From: Malachius bipustulatus
Taxonomy: Eukaryota > Arthropoda > Insecta > Coleoptera > Melyridae
Direction of reading: 5' to 3'
DNA length: 64,000 nt
NCBI GenBank assembly: GCA_910589415.1
Contig: OU342631.1
Location: 5,146,001 to 5,210,000, forward strand
The notes beneath the pieces were generated by a model, which saw only the letters and a program-made list of their open reading frames with translations, was not told the DNA's origin and did no database searches. The first letter of the stretch is position 1; each line of letters opens with the position of its first letter. This document shows, in pieces, positions 33,604 to 45,940 of this stretch. The translations under genes and the position numbers were made by a program.

Positions 33604-35538
33604 GAAAATTTATCTGGATGCACAGAAGGCGTATACCAATTTTCACAAAAATATCTTCATTCTTATCAAAATTATTATTAAAAAACTAATTTGTTCTTAA
33701 AACTTCAATACCCTGTAGTTCAAAACTTAAGCCATTTAGAACATAAGTTTATACGAATAATTTTTTTAACGACCTCATCAATTACTCTCTCTGACTTTTT
33801 CCGCTTCATTGTAGTTACACATCCTGTATATTTGTAATGACGTAACTGAAATCTTGTATTTACCGTAATGACATATATTTTTTGTATCGTGACTTTCCAC
33901 GCTTTATGGGGAAAACCGCACCAGAACGAGTGAGTACCTACTGGCTGATTGAGAGAAACAGATAAAACGGCAAAAATATCAAATCAATAAGACTCGTCTC
34001 TTAATAAGACCATTTCAATTTTATTCGGGAACATTAGAGTGGAAAGCAAAATTAGAAAAAATTAGAAAATTATTTTTCGTATTATTATTACCTACGTAAA
34101 ATTTTTAATACTCATCGGTTAGTATTTTGCGAAATAATAACAGAATTTATTTCCAATAGATACAAAAGAACCCAATAACAGGAACAGAAAATATTCACCA
34201 CACTTACTATATAGTTAACACAAAAATGATTATCAGAAAGCTGTTTAGCATACTACACATTGCTTACAATTCTCCCATTTCCTTATCTATGTCGCCCAGG
34301 ATCTAGCACTTCCTTATTTCATGTCTCTGCAAAAACGCATCCACCCTTTTTTAAGATTCGCGGTTTAATTTGTTGAGCAGTAATTCCCATTAAACACAGT
34401 CATAAAGAAAACAAACGATAATTCATGTGAAAATAACTAATTGTCGGCCTGCAATTAAAAAGAGTAATAAAATACTCAATTTACAATAAGTAAAACTAAT
34501 TTGATCATAAAATATAGAAATCGTAGTCGACCATTCTAAAATTAGTGTATCATATTATCAATCAACTGCTGAACGTTATTTTATCTGGCCTTTACATACC
34601 TACGTACACTCTTTGCCTGTCAGTGATGATGTAGGTATTTTACAAAACAAATGCACACTTTTATTAAGTAATAAATAATTATTGTTACATTAATTTAATT
34701 AATTAACAAAAACAAGCACATTTTGTTGTTCCTGATTGGCAGTTATGCTCACATAGTTCCCCATACAAGTTTAGGTATATTACCTACATCACTTCCTGTT
34801 TGTTCCTGCATAAACAGACTGAATTATTGAGCTACTGTTACAAAGAATGACTTAAACTTAACAGTTCTAAAATAATTTTATTGCGCATTTATAGGCGAGT
34901 TATACAAGCTCCAGCATTATCTGCATAACAACTCTCGACATTTAATTTGTCTTGTCTTCATATCGTCTCTATTCGCCAATCGAATACCTATCCGTGTTTC
35001 TGTGTGGGAGGCTCGGTCAAAAAACTGCTTCTCAATAAAATTCAATTTGTCAATAACCACTTGTTTGAAAACTATTCCGTCAGCTGTTTCGATTATATTT
35101 GGCGCTGCTTATCAATTTGAGTAAAAATGGACATAATGACTAACGGAGGACCAAATAATGTTCAGGGCCAGGGCCGTACCGTAAGATCCGAAGGTGTCTT
35201 TGCGTTTTGACAATTTTGCGTTGAAAATTTAGTTTTAAACCTAAAATACCTAAAATGTTCATGATTTTGGTTTTAAATAGTGAACTGTATTTTTATTTTT
35301 GTATTCTTAACTGGTTAACGTGAAGGATTCTGATGTTGATATATTTCTTAACGAAAAAATAATTCTAAAGCCCGGTTCAGACTTAGTAGCATTGCTATAT
35401 AGCTTTGCTATACATGTAAATCTGGTATGAAACTTTTGTTTAAAACATACTCGCGTCCACACAAGTTATATAATATATAGCAAGGGAAACCTGCTACAAG
35501 TAGCCTAAATTTTAGTAACATGTTATATTACTTGGCTA
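33604..35538. other. No gene seen; AT-rich
   Basis: AT-rich spacer with short frames only. No repeat structure that I can support. Confidence 0.5.
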
Positions 35539-35547
35539 TATAACAGT

Positions 35548-35662
35548 CTTTCTTCTTCTTCTTCTTCTTCTTTCTCAGCCATTTTCTGCTGTCCACTCCT
35601 GGACGTAGGCCTCTTTCATGTTTCTCCATACTGTCCTGTCTTGTGCCAATTGAAACCACCTG
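35548..35662 (-). mobile_element. 5'-truncated RTE-type LINE insertion
   Basis: A 115-bp insertion flanked by TATAACAGT at 35539-35547 and 35663-35671, a 9-bp target duplication. On the minus strand it encodes the last residues of an RTE-like polyprotein, WFQLAQDRTVWRNMKEAYVQ then EWTAENG and a stop (TGA, complement of 35575-35577). A (GAA)n tail follows, seen as CTTCTT on the plus strand. RTE-clade LINEs are known to end in short microsatellite tails, and strong 5' truncation is usual. It is the last few dozen codons of a reverse transcriptase protein only. Confidence 0.82.
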
Positions 35663-35869
35663 TATAACAGTGTTATATGTATAGCAAGTCTGGATCGGCC
35701 TGATGAGTTTGTTTATATTTCCAAAACAATCTCTCTTACAATAATTATCAATAGTGATCAACTGCCTACTATTTCAATTTAAAAATATTATAAGAAACTA
35801 CAATAATAACAACACTAACATTCAAAATAACTGGACTAAACATGCTACCGGTACAAGAGAACTAAGCTA

Positions 35870-36930
35870 GCAACAGCAAGGAAAAAACTTGAGAAGATCC
35901 AGAGACATGCGTGTCTCTGCATCACAGGAGCAAGGAGAACCTGCTCAACCGCTGCGTTGGAAGTAATCCAGGATCTGACACTACTACATTTGGTGAAAGA
36001 GAGAAAAGCTGGAGAAGCTCTAGGTACTTAGGATGTCAAGAGTAGGAATCAGGAGAGTCCGGCGAGCCACTGAGGATCGACCCTTGGGTGGCTGTGAGGG
36101 GCTCCTGACACTGCCAAAAGACAAAACTATTAAGAAATTCAGTTTCGAGAGGAACTTCATCACGAAACTGTCCACGAAAGAGAAATGGAACAACACCTCC
36201 AACTGTACTCTCAAAGAAGGTACGATCAAATGGTACACAGACGGCGAGGGAACCGGGGCAGGAATCTAAGAGCCACGCACCATGTACTCCTAACCAATGG
36301 GAAAATCCCCAACCATACCACAAGCGGAATTACACGCAATAGAAGTATGCGCCCAAATAAACCTCGACAGAAACTACAAAAGCAAAGAAATATAAATATT
36401 GACGGATAGTCAAGCAGCCATAAAGAACGTGCCCGCTCATTGGCAAGAAAATGAGCATCAACACCCTTCATAGGACCAGAACCATTCTGTCGTGGCTTCG
36501 AAGATACTTTCTTCAAGGCAGTAGAACTCCAAAAGGAAGAGGAAAAACTGAGAGAAACTCATTGGAGGAACCTTTCAGGGTTGAGACAAGCCAAAGAACT
36601 TCTCGGGAACTTCAACCGAGAGAGGTCGAAGATACTCTTCAACCTCAGCAAGGAACGTCTCAGAACGCTGACGGGATTCCCAACGGGACATTGCAAGCTT
36701 AAGGAACATCTGAGGAAGTTAGGCATAGAAGAGAACGGCGTGTGTAGATTCTGCGGGAAAGGAGACGAGCACCACGTCACCTGCTGCTTAACTGCGATGC
36801 GATAGAACTCAAAAGAAGTAATGTTCTGGGCTACCACCAGCTAGAGGCAGGGAACTTACCCGACCTTGATCCTCTCAAAATCCTGAAGTTTCTCAAGGAA
36901 ACGGACTTGAAGAAGGTGCTTCACTAAAGG
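35870..36930 (+). pseudogene. Degenerate LINE ORF2, end of RT plus RNase H
   Basis: Conceptual pieces occur in order but in shifting frames: an RT-linker region (KLEKIQRHACLCITGARRTC, LHLVKERKAGEALG), then FERNFITKLSTKEKWNN and the RNase H start KWYTDGEGTGAGI near 36217-36266, then ELHAIEVCAQINLD and ILTDSQAAIKNVP. A C-terminal region follows with a zinc-knuckle-like CRFCGKGDEHHVTCC near 36745-36790 and a final KILKFLKETDLKKVLH. Stops and frameshifts separate the pieces. RNase H after RT fits the R1/I-type LINE groups of insects. Non-functional. Confidence 0.82.
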
Positions 36931-39260
36931 GATTCCACACCAAGCGAAGCACAGTAGAAGGGATACAGTAGATCTCTTAGGTCGCAGTGACTTGATCACC
37001 CTCAAAATGCAAATACAAAAAACAAGGGGAGCACTCCGGGATCTTTCAGCTTCGTTAATTTCACAACAAGAAACACCTGTATTTGATTTTTAAAAGGAGA
37101 GGTAAAAGAAAAAGCTGCATTATGCACAGGAAGTAGCGATTTTGTCGTTCCACCACTTTCAGTTAAAGCTAACCATAATTTGTAGCAGCTGAAACAGACA
37201 AGAACAAATTTTTCAAGCTACTTAAACCAGCCTGTATGGAACGGTTTCTTACCAATTTACTCATTTTTTTTTATGTTAGATTCACCAATAGGGAATTAAT
37301 GGAGTCTGCCTCTTGTACTTTATTAAGATTTATGAATGAATTAATGATAATAACTCCCTCACCACTACAGTTCTATGAGAACCTTTTCTTATCCACTGAC
37401 TGAACATTTCTTGTCAAAGTGATGACCAATGATGAAATAAGACTCCAGTAGTGTTGTGAAAACCGTCTAGTCTACGAAAAGGTGTAGAAGATAGGAGAAA
37501 TAAAGTTTGTCCTAAGTTTAAACAGATGGTGAGGACCGAGATGAACGATGATGACTCCTTGAATAAAGGAGTCATCCAATAAAAGTCGTAGGTTCTTCGT
37601 CAGTTTTTATTTTTATCAAAAAACTATAGTCTATTGTCACTCCAAATGTCATTCATATATCCAAGTAGGTATGCTATAAAGATAGATAGTGCAAGTAGTA
37701 TCCGATTATCAACACAAGTCGTAAGATCTGCAATCGGGAACCTTCAGAGAACACAAATTCAAACAAAGATAGTTCTAGCTAGTGTAAGTACAGATACAGA
37801 GAAGATATAATTTGCAGTAGGCTGGTCTCGGTTATGAGCTAAATGTGTGACATTGACCGCCGGTGAACCCGCGGCCGTAGAGTATTATCGCATTCGCGTA
37901 GAATAACCGATGTTGATGGTGCTGCTCGATTCCAGGTTACCAAGGCCTCCTCCGTGTGTCACGACAAGCAATTGTTATGCTATACGATGTGGGCACGAGG
38001 CACCGTTCATCGCTCCACCTGATTACAAAACCTACGACAGAATAATATTGCCGCAATCGTCTCACGCCCGTCTTACATGTCACTCCACCTCTTTCATTAG
38101 TTCCTTACTGTCTAACGTCTTTATAGCCATTCTGACAGCCTAATCTTCCCATTCATCACGATCTTTCCAATGCTAAGTACCCTGTGCAACATGACGGTCT
38201 ACTGGTAATTCTATTGAACAATTAACCTCCCGCGCTTGTGCGCAATGAGTTGCCAAAAAAACCATGCAATACTGCATGACCAAAATCTGATTAGGTAGAT
38301 ACTGAAAACGAACGTACCAAGATTGGACAATCTGAAACTTCAACATGAAACGTCTAAGTAGTTAGCAAGGATGTGTGATTAGCAAAATATAATATTTCAA
38401 ATGGGAACAAGACAAGTAAGAACTATCGAACAAAAAAATGCATTGTAAGAACTCGAAGTAGGTAAGTATTAGAAAAATGTTTACTCTGCAAGATTTACAA
38501 AGCCAATTTCAGTCGATTTTAGTTGCGTTACTGACACTGAGACACCTCATCCCGATCATCTTCGTGTGCGAGCAGAAGTGTTATTGTAGCTCTAAGTTGT
38601 AACTAATTACAACATGACGGAATGACACAATGTCCTGAATCTATACTTCTCACTTCACGCTTGCATATTATGACTAATCATTGTTTGACAAGCTGAGGAC
38701 ACTTCTACAAACATGACAGCTACGTAATGGTGCTAGGTCAGAGAAGAAGCTATGCATGCTCCAATCATCTCTCTAGGAGTACCGAAACGGACTGATGACA
38801 GAAAAAGTAAAATGAGAATGCTCCTCAATGCACTTTATAAATGGTCAGTCGGTGCCCAAACGTTCCACAATGCCGAGGCCTTACTGATCACTTCATAAAA
38901 TATTCTATGCGAGCCGGGAAAATAAGGTGGGAAAATATGTATAAACAAAATAAAACCACGCAGGCTGACATGCGGCAAAAGTTTTTCCCTCTGTAGACGA
39001 TGTAAATAATAGACAACTGACATGAATATTGATTAGAAAGGCTCCCGGCTGCTAAGTGCGCAGCCGTGTTCATTGAGCCAATGGAACGCTTTCATTTTTT
39101 GGAATTTTGGTTTTTTATTTGCAATTTTAGACACATTTCTAAGATGGACGTACTTTTATAGCGATTTTTGTTAGACTCATGTTAAAATTTCTACAATAGT
39201 AAATACTAAATAAAAGACAAATTTTATTCAATATATCTTGGAATGCCAAAAAAGCACAGT
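36931..39260. other. No gene seen
   Basis: Intergenic DNA of moderate composition. The first about 100 bases may be the LINE 3' untranslated tail. Frames of 60-77 codons are unrecognised. Confidence 0.45.
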
Positions 39261-40222
39261 CTAGACTGATAAATGAGAGAATAACCGTTAACCACAAGTA
39301 AAGCAAAGATGAAGCGAATCAAGAAATTTCTTACATCTCGTCGTAGATCGACTGGCCAGCGTCTTTTTAATTCTTCTGTTGATGTGTTTTTGCAAACGTA
39401 TAGACACGACCCTCAGCCAGGAGTGGTCCGGGAACATTATGCCAAAATCGTCTCCCCAGGAGACCATTGAACACCACCGCCTGAGTATTACCTGACCTGA
39501 TGATCGTGGCCTTCTTTTCGGGAGTACAGAGATGGTTTGGACCGCCCCTCGAAACTTGGAACCAAAAGTGGGGTCAATTTTCACAGGTCCTCGCTTGAGT
39601 GGGTCTGAAGCACCACAGTGATGGTTTTCGAAGAGCGCTTCGATGGACCTCGGTCGCCTCTGGTGCAAGTTGGTTGGTCTTCTTATTTCTTCGGTTTTTT
39701 TTTTTGGCTTTGCTCTGTCCCTTCAAATCGGGCGCACCAAACCGACCATGTTTCAGATCCACTCTCTCGCAAGAAGTGAAAGGTGCACAGGGCGGAAAGA
39801 CCCGCTTCCTCGCCAAGCCCGACAGGCCTCTGCACGGACCGTCACGGACAATTGTGTTGTTGCCATGGGAAAGGAACGGTCCCGATTCACCTCTGTGGTG
39901 GTATGGAAAAGAGCACAAGATGGCACATGAGTTTCGGTATTGGGACTATGGGGACGGAAATGCACCCTTCACTCTTTGATAAGGAATAGGGGAGCAGGAT
40001 TTTTTCGGAGGCATCCCAAAATTTCCTAATTTCCCAACGAATGAGATTTCACCCCCAAGCGAGGGTCCGACTTCCGAGTGCTTGGTCGCATCTTTGAAAA
40101 AAAGCAGCAGGTTGCTGCAGAGATGTACTCGACCAGCTTCTGAAAATAAGGCCATACCTTATCTATCTGCGCCTGATTCCAAAGTTACACGTTGTAACCA
40201 TTATAAGCGTGGCCTGGATGTT
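39261..40222. other. GC-richer block with open frames on both strands; origin unknown
   Basis: Frames of 126 codons are open on the plus strand (39599-39979) and of 114 and 126 codons on the minus strand (39574-39918, 39288-39668). They overlap antiparallel, so at most one set could be real, and none shows a domain that I recognise. Composition differs sharply from the AT-rich DNA around it. It directly adjoins the RT remnant at 40.2 kb. Possible origins are a transposon internal region, a pseudogene or a transferred segment. Confidence 0.3.
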
Positions 40223-40753
40223 CTAACGGGGACGGGGCGAACGGATGTCAAATTGATGAACCCGTATAGAGTGCCGATTAGTGTATTCTGTTATGTGAAG
40301 CACTAAGTAATATTTTTCTAGGGTCTTCGAGATGGTTGAAAGGAAGCTTATGGGTCTGTACGAAAATACGTCGTTTGAGTTTTTACCTGGCTTGGGTATT
40401 AAAATACATACTTCAGTCATTTTAATTGTTTGGGTCAGTGCTGAAGTCTCAGAATGGAATTGAATAGGTACTCGAGCATCTTAATACATTTTTTTAGGCT
40501 CCTATACCTACCTTTTAGGAATGGTATTTCTGTCTTGATCTCTTCGTAAGTACTCTAATAATAAACCGATCGTCTCAGCAGTTATTATACTGTTATTATT
40601 GAGATCAATTATTTTCTGGTTTGTTGGAGTGTCGTCAGGAAGATTTTCAACGAATATATCACCCTTTTCTTTATTACTTCGCGCCCAAGGCCCGGGAGTA
40701 GAAGATAGTTTGCGGATTAGCGAGTTTGCTTGTTGATATGTGTAGGATTTCAT
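40223..40753 (-). pseudogene. Degenerate Jockey-like LINE reverse transcriptase
   Basis: On the minus strand the pieces run in the expected order. First is a linker with GPWARSNKEKGDIFVENLPD (near 40700-40640). Next comes LFNSILRLQH then an in-frame stop where tryptophan is usual, then PKQLK. Last is the RT start ILIPKPGKNSNDVFSYRPIS followed by FLSTISKTLEKYY and HQFDIR. IPKPGK..SYRPISLL is the hallmark of Jockey-type RTs before motif A. Frameshifts and the stop show decay, and the polymerase motifs further on are missing because unrelated DNA follows. Confidence 0.82.
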
Positions 40754-40766
40754 GGCTGGTTTAAAC

Positions 40767-40870
40767 TGAAATCATAATTGATTCCGGGCTGTTTTGCCGT
40801 GGTCCCTGGAGATTTTCTCCGAATGGTTCGTCTGCAACTGCGGTAGACGTGTGCGTCGAAAAGGCAACTA
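40767..40870 (+). repeat. Dispersed repeat fragment shared with 23.8 kb
   Basis: TGAAATC, TAATTGATTCCGGGC and TTGCCGTGGTC occur in the same order at 23768-23810, suggesting terminal sequence of a common element. No coding content is assigned. Confidence 0.55.
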
Positions 40871-43094
40871 CTTTGAATTTGCTTGGGTTGATTTTTGTTT
40901 TTGTCTTATAGGTTGCCTTTTGTCTTTCCAGTGATCTTAAAACCACTCCCGTCTAATCATATCCCATTTCTAGTTTTTATTTCTCTTTGTTCAGTAAGTC
41001 TCCCTTCCTCTTATGTAATTCCTATTCTTTATTCTTTTCCGAGTCCAGACTATATCATAGACGACGGTTATTGCAATAATAATTACTTCATCGTAACGTT
41101 CACCTCCTAGTCCGTAGATCTTTGTCATCTGTTCATGAAAGAATTTTATCTCACGTGACATTTAACATGTTCCCTTTTCGTTGAACATGACCATTATATC
41201 TACTTGCAAATAATCTTTTAAAACACTTTGGGCATGATCAGATAGTTACTTCTTATTTGGGAAAGCCACGACATCTGCACAACTCGTACCTGACTAAGCA
41301 GGTCATCTGCATTAATCTGATGATTTGATGAGCATCTAAGTCGTGACCATTCTATGTAGTAAATTCTAGGTGCCAAAAACTTGCATTATCACTGCAAAGT
41401 TGAAGAATTGTTGTCTCGTTCGTTACGAATTATGTGTGGCGTCACAGTCTCTCCTGCTAACGAACTCACAGGACAGGTAAGTAACATAATATACCTACCA
41501 ATTATAGATTAAAGACATTTTGATTTAACCAGCAGGTAGGTGTCTCTGCGTAGTATTTATTCCACTTTACTATGGTAGAATCAGAATATCTTTAGTATGG
41601 TCGGTGTGACAATTCAAGAAGGGATTAACGATTGACATATTAGATACGGAGCTGCCGGTAGCCGGTTGCCGGTCCGATATTATTCGCACCAGATATATGC
41701 GTCTCGCGAGAAGCTGCAATGTGTGATGTAAGAGCAACAGTAGAGAGAATGTGAATGTGGAATTATGAAAGTAAGGCATTGAACTCGGGTGGCCTACCTT
41801 TGCCAAGTTCACTGCTACACCGCTATCTACTTACTTAGTTACGGTGCGGTGTTGTACGAATATTATCTCTTGTAATCTCTTCCTGCTTCCTACTTTGGCA
41901 CGGTTGATCATGATAGCTCGCAAGCGAATCGGTTTCATTTCGTTTAGACGATGCACCAAAAATTTCGGAAATTTCCTTATACATATAAACTTGTATTATT
42001 TCTCTAAGATACCCCTCAATTTTTTTTTTGATGGAGTAGGCATCATCGAAGAAGAGCTTCCTTGCAAGAAGCTGCTTGTCGAGAAGCTGGCATCGTCGGA
42101 GCGCGAATAATAAGGCTAAATACCTGTAAGTTGGACTAGCGGGTTATTTGCAAACGTTGTGCCACTTTTTTACCTGGCGATGTTGCCGAAGTCACAGAAT
42201 TGCAGAAATGAAGAGTGACCAATCAAGTCGAAGAAAAGAAATTAAGTAGTTCTATGCAATTAAAATCTTATGTCTTATGTTATTGTACTACTTGCATAGG
42301 TACTGCAACTGAAAAATGAAGGTTAATTTATTAAATTCTTGAAAATTTTGTATTAGGGTTCATATGTATTTAGAAATGCCTAAATAAAATAGTCTTACAT
42401 ACCTACCTAAATAATAATGAGGTAGAAGCTGTCTATGAACTCAATAATTATATTTAATTCTCCTTGCAGCACCTCGCAGTTATACCATACCTACCTTAAT
42501 TTAATAACTCTGGCAAAACTTCTACATTATAACTATCTATCTTCACTTCAAGATCAAGATAATTTAGGTTTGATTGTTGGCTGAAGATAAAGTAGGTAGG
42601 TATTCAAGTTACCCATCCTCGACAAATTACAAGAAAATTTCTGATATAAATATTGAAATTTTTGTGTTTGGTCTATTTATATTGTCTCGACAATTAATTT
42701 CTTCGTCAAGTTTGTACAACCCAGAATGGATTGCCCCATCACTTTTTGAAACTTCTGGACAGTCGTAGTCGTCTTATTAGTGACAAGGGGAAAGAGACCT
42801 GTTTGCTGAAAGGCTTCAATAATTATTATTATCTCCACCGATCAGAAGAAATATTCCGTTCATTTCGTTCGCTTATCGTGATGAACTGTTATTTGAGTCA
42901 AATCTCGTGGACCTTTCAAGTAAATGGGGGCTGCTGTGTAGATGTCGAATATCAAATGGGATAATTAGAATGCTTTACTTGATCATACGAGTAATTATTA
43001 TTCACGATCAAATGTTGGTTATTATATCAGTTAAGTGGTTATTATTTATAGTCCAAGAGCCCAGAGCCGCCAGGCCACCAGACCTTTGAACGTA
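40871..43094. other. No gene seen
   Basis: AT-rich to moderate DNA with frames up to 88 codons and no recognisable domain. Confidence 0.45.
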
Positions 43095-43684
43095 TACAGG
43101 GTGCACCGTATATCCTTCTCTATATTGCTATCTCCTAAACGTTAAGAGATACAGGGTCGGTTAAATTAGAGAAAAGATGAAAATTTTGTGGCCATCTCGA
43201 ATCCGTCAAGACATATACAAGATATCTGTGACTGTTCCTGAAATTTCCTGAAAAACTGTAAAATCGAGATACCTTAATTTATTTTTGACATATCTTTCTT
43301 ATTATTGGGAATGAATAAATAATTTTTGTAGGCTTACATAAGTCGACCAGAGCGACCCATCTGGCATTACAAAAATTTTCAAAGCCGACTAGATCCAAGA
43401 GTTTTCGCAGCCAACTTTCGTTTTTCTTATGTCCCGCCATATTATTATTTTATGTCATTCGGTATGAAAAAAAAATAACGGAAACCAAAAATTAACAAAC
43501 TTCCGAAAAAAAATTCCAAAATTTTGATTCTTCTTTTCTCAAAAAAAAAAAAATCGAAATACGTCAACATTGTTAAAATACGCCTAAATACTGCTTGTCT
43601 TATGTTTTTTTAATTTCTCTATGAAATTCTGTCTAAAACTTGTGTTCTTTTTAAGAAAAAAGAGATAAAAAAAAGTTAATTGGA

Positions 43685-44205
43685 CCGAGGAGCGAAATAG
43701 GGGTGCTGGGTGGGTAAGAAAGTAAAAACAGCCATTGCAAACTAATATTAAGGTCACAACTAAGGCCTCTTTGGCACTACGGTCGAATTTCTATTTTTTT
43801 TCACTTTCAGGGCAAGGAAAATCTTCGAAAATAACAGTACCACGATTTTTATTTTGAATTTTGCATTTATTTTGAATTTATAATCCGAAAATCGTTGCAT
43901 CAATCCCTGTGCGGACTGAACACGTAATGAAAGCGGATATATCGCTCAGTCCGGCTCTGTGAGCCTCTAACACAGAATAGAATACTTGGCAATTATGGTG
44001 AAGTGGTTTTATCCGGGATCGCGGCATCTAATCGGTGCCTCTTGTCAGGACCGCACTCCCTCCGCACTCTCAAAACCGTTTTTTTACACCGTTTTGTGGC
44101 TTTCCCTTTCATTTGCAAAGCAAATGAATACCTTCCTGGTGTTACTATAGGTATGTTCTCCACCCCTATATAGGTTCCATAGTGAAACTGTAGGAGCCGC
44201 GGATG
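43685..44205. mobile_element. 8-bp-duplication transposon, truncated copy 3 (reverse)
   Basis: Compared with the copies at 30.0 and 33.1 kb it is reversed. It starts inside the family (GACCGAGGAGCGAAATAGGG) and ends TGTAGGAGCCGCGGATG, exactly where the next element's TACAGGG begins, so the terminal bases were displaced by that insertion. It has an extra middle segment with ACACAGAATAGAATA, a motif clustered near 9.1 kb. Confidence 0.8.
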
Positions 44206-44733
44206 TACAGGGTGTTAAGAAAATGGCGGATAAACTCCTTCAGTACATTGTAGGGGACACTCAGTAGAGTACGGGAAAAATAATTTAAAAAAATCCTGAG
44301 CTACATTTTAAAAGATATAAGCAAAATATTGAACAATTAATTTGGCAACGTTTAACACGATAACAGTTGGTATTTGGTAATCTCGTCTAATATCTAGCAA
44401 TGCAGGTAGTCAAGGTATCAAAACCGTTGTTGCCAAATGCTTTTTTTTTCAGCATCTCAGAAAAGAAAAAAAATTCTTATTAAATTTTCCAAGCCAGTAA
44501 TACATTTTAAGCAATTTTTTTAATTGATAACGATTAAAGTACCCTTTTTATATCTGTAAAATCATTTAATTTTTGCAAATACTGAAAAACAAAGATAGTA
44601 AAATGTTAACTTTGGCATTTTTTATCTCACCAAATTGAAGACCAGAATTTTTTTAATTATTTTTCCCGTACTTTACCGAGTGTCCCCTACAATGTACTGA
44701 AGAGTTTATCCGTAATTTTCTTAACACCCTGTA
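44206..44733. mobile_element. TACAGGGTGTTAAG-ended element
   Basis: Left TACAGGGTGTTAAGAAAATG and right CATTTTCTTAACACCCTGTA-like ends (one difference), with about 90-bp arms including GTACATTGTAGGGGACACTC and its inverse. The interior is AT-rich and non-coding. Its right TA is adjacent to the left TA of the next element, giving CCCTGTATACAGGG. A single arm of this family occurs at 20598-20761. Confidence 0.85.
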
Positions 44734-45940
44734 TACAGGGTGTCCCATAATATGTGGGCAATCTCCCGGATTTGGGTAAATTTCGTAAAAATAAATTAAA
44801 ACATAGCTGTAAAATTATTTCCTCAGAGACACCCCTACAAAGATATTAGCTGTTGAAGTTGAGGGTTGAAAATCAATTTTTTGCAATAACTTTTTTATTT
44901 ATTGACCGATTTTGATAATTTTTGGTTTTATTTTGTATTATTTTGGATTGTTTAGAATAGTGTTTCATAATCTTTGGTAGCACATACATAGACCTCGGGA
45001 TGGCATAACCCCCTCATTCACTTGAAAGAAAACAATGAAAATAATAATTTTACAGTTTTTTAAGGTTAATTTTATTTTTATTTGATATTTTTTGCATAAA
45101 AAATGTATCCTTATTTATTTCGATAGAGCGAACCGTTATCGAGATAAACGTCCTTCTAATAGGTGATGCGTCGCAGGAACTTTCTAAATTTCAAGTAAAT
45201 TTTAACAAGATGGCTGACCTTTGACAGTAAATTGAGCAGGAAACAAAACAAAAACTTAATTACATACACGTCAAATAGTGTCAAAGATTTCATTTCATGC
45301 AGATTCAATTCTAACTGATTTTAAAATGAGTTACGCACCAACGCTGAATACGCAGAAAATCAGTTAGAATTAAATCTGCATGAAATGAAATATTTGACAC
45401 TGACGTGTATTTTATTAAGTTATTGTTTTGTTTCCTGCTCAATTTACTGTCAAAAGTCAGCCATCTTGTTAAAATTTACTTGAAATTTAGAAAGTTCCTG
45501 CGACGCATCACCTATTAGAATGGCGTTTATTTCGATAACGGTTCGCTCTATCGAAATAAATAAGGATACATTTTTTATGTAAAAAATATCAAATAAAAAG
45601 AAAATTAACCTTTAAAAACTGTAAAATTATTATTTTTATTGTTTTCTTTCAAGTGAATGAGGGGGTTATGCCATCCCGAGGTCTATGTATGTGCTACCAA
45701 AGATTATGAAACACTATTCTAAACAGTCCAAAATAATACAAAATAAAACCAAAAATTATCAAAATCGTTCAAGAAATAAAAAAGTTATTGCAAAAAATTG
45801 ATTTTCAACCCTCAACTTCAATAGCTAATATCTTTGTAGGGGTGTCTCTGAGGAAATAATTTGACAGCTATTTTTTAATTTATTTTTACGAAATTTACCC
45901 AAATCCGGGAGATTGCCCACATATTATGGGACACCCTGTA
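44734..45940. mobile_element. 1.2-kb near-perfect foldback element
   Basis: Begins TACAGGGTGTCCCATAATAT and ends with its exact inverse. Arms of about 590 bp are close to identical throughout (for example GGGCAATCTCCCGGATTTGG, AGACCTCGGGATGGCATAAC, CTGCGACGCATCACCTATTA), with a spacer of only about 30-45 bases around 45320-45360. No open frame of useful length. High arm identity implies recent formation or ongoing arm conversion. If transcribed it would give a long double-stranded RNA. Confidence 0.92.

Noticed and set aside
35698..35740. CTGATGAGTTTG as a hammerhead start
   Set aside because: No GAAAC segment follows within range and stem II does not form.
36036..36837. Minus-strand frames of 72-96 codons
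   Set aside because: They are antisense shadows of the degenerate plus-strand LINE, which shows RNase H motifs.
39599..39979. 126-codon plus-strand frame as a protein gene
   Set aside because: It overlaps equally long minus-strand frames, has no recognisable domain and lies next to LINE debris; kept only as an unexplained block.
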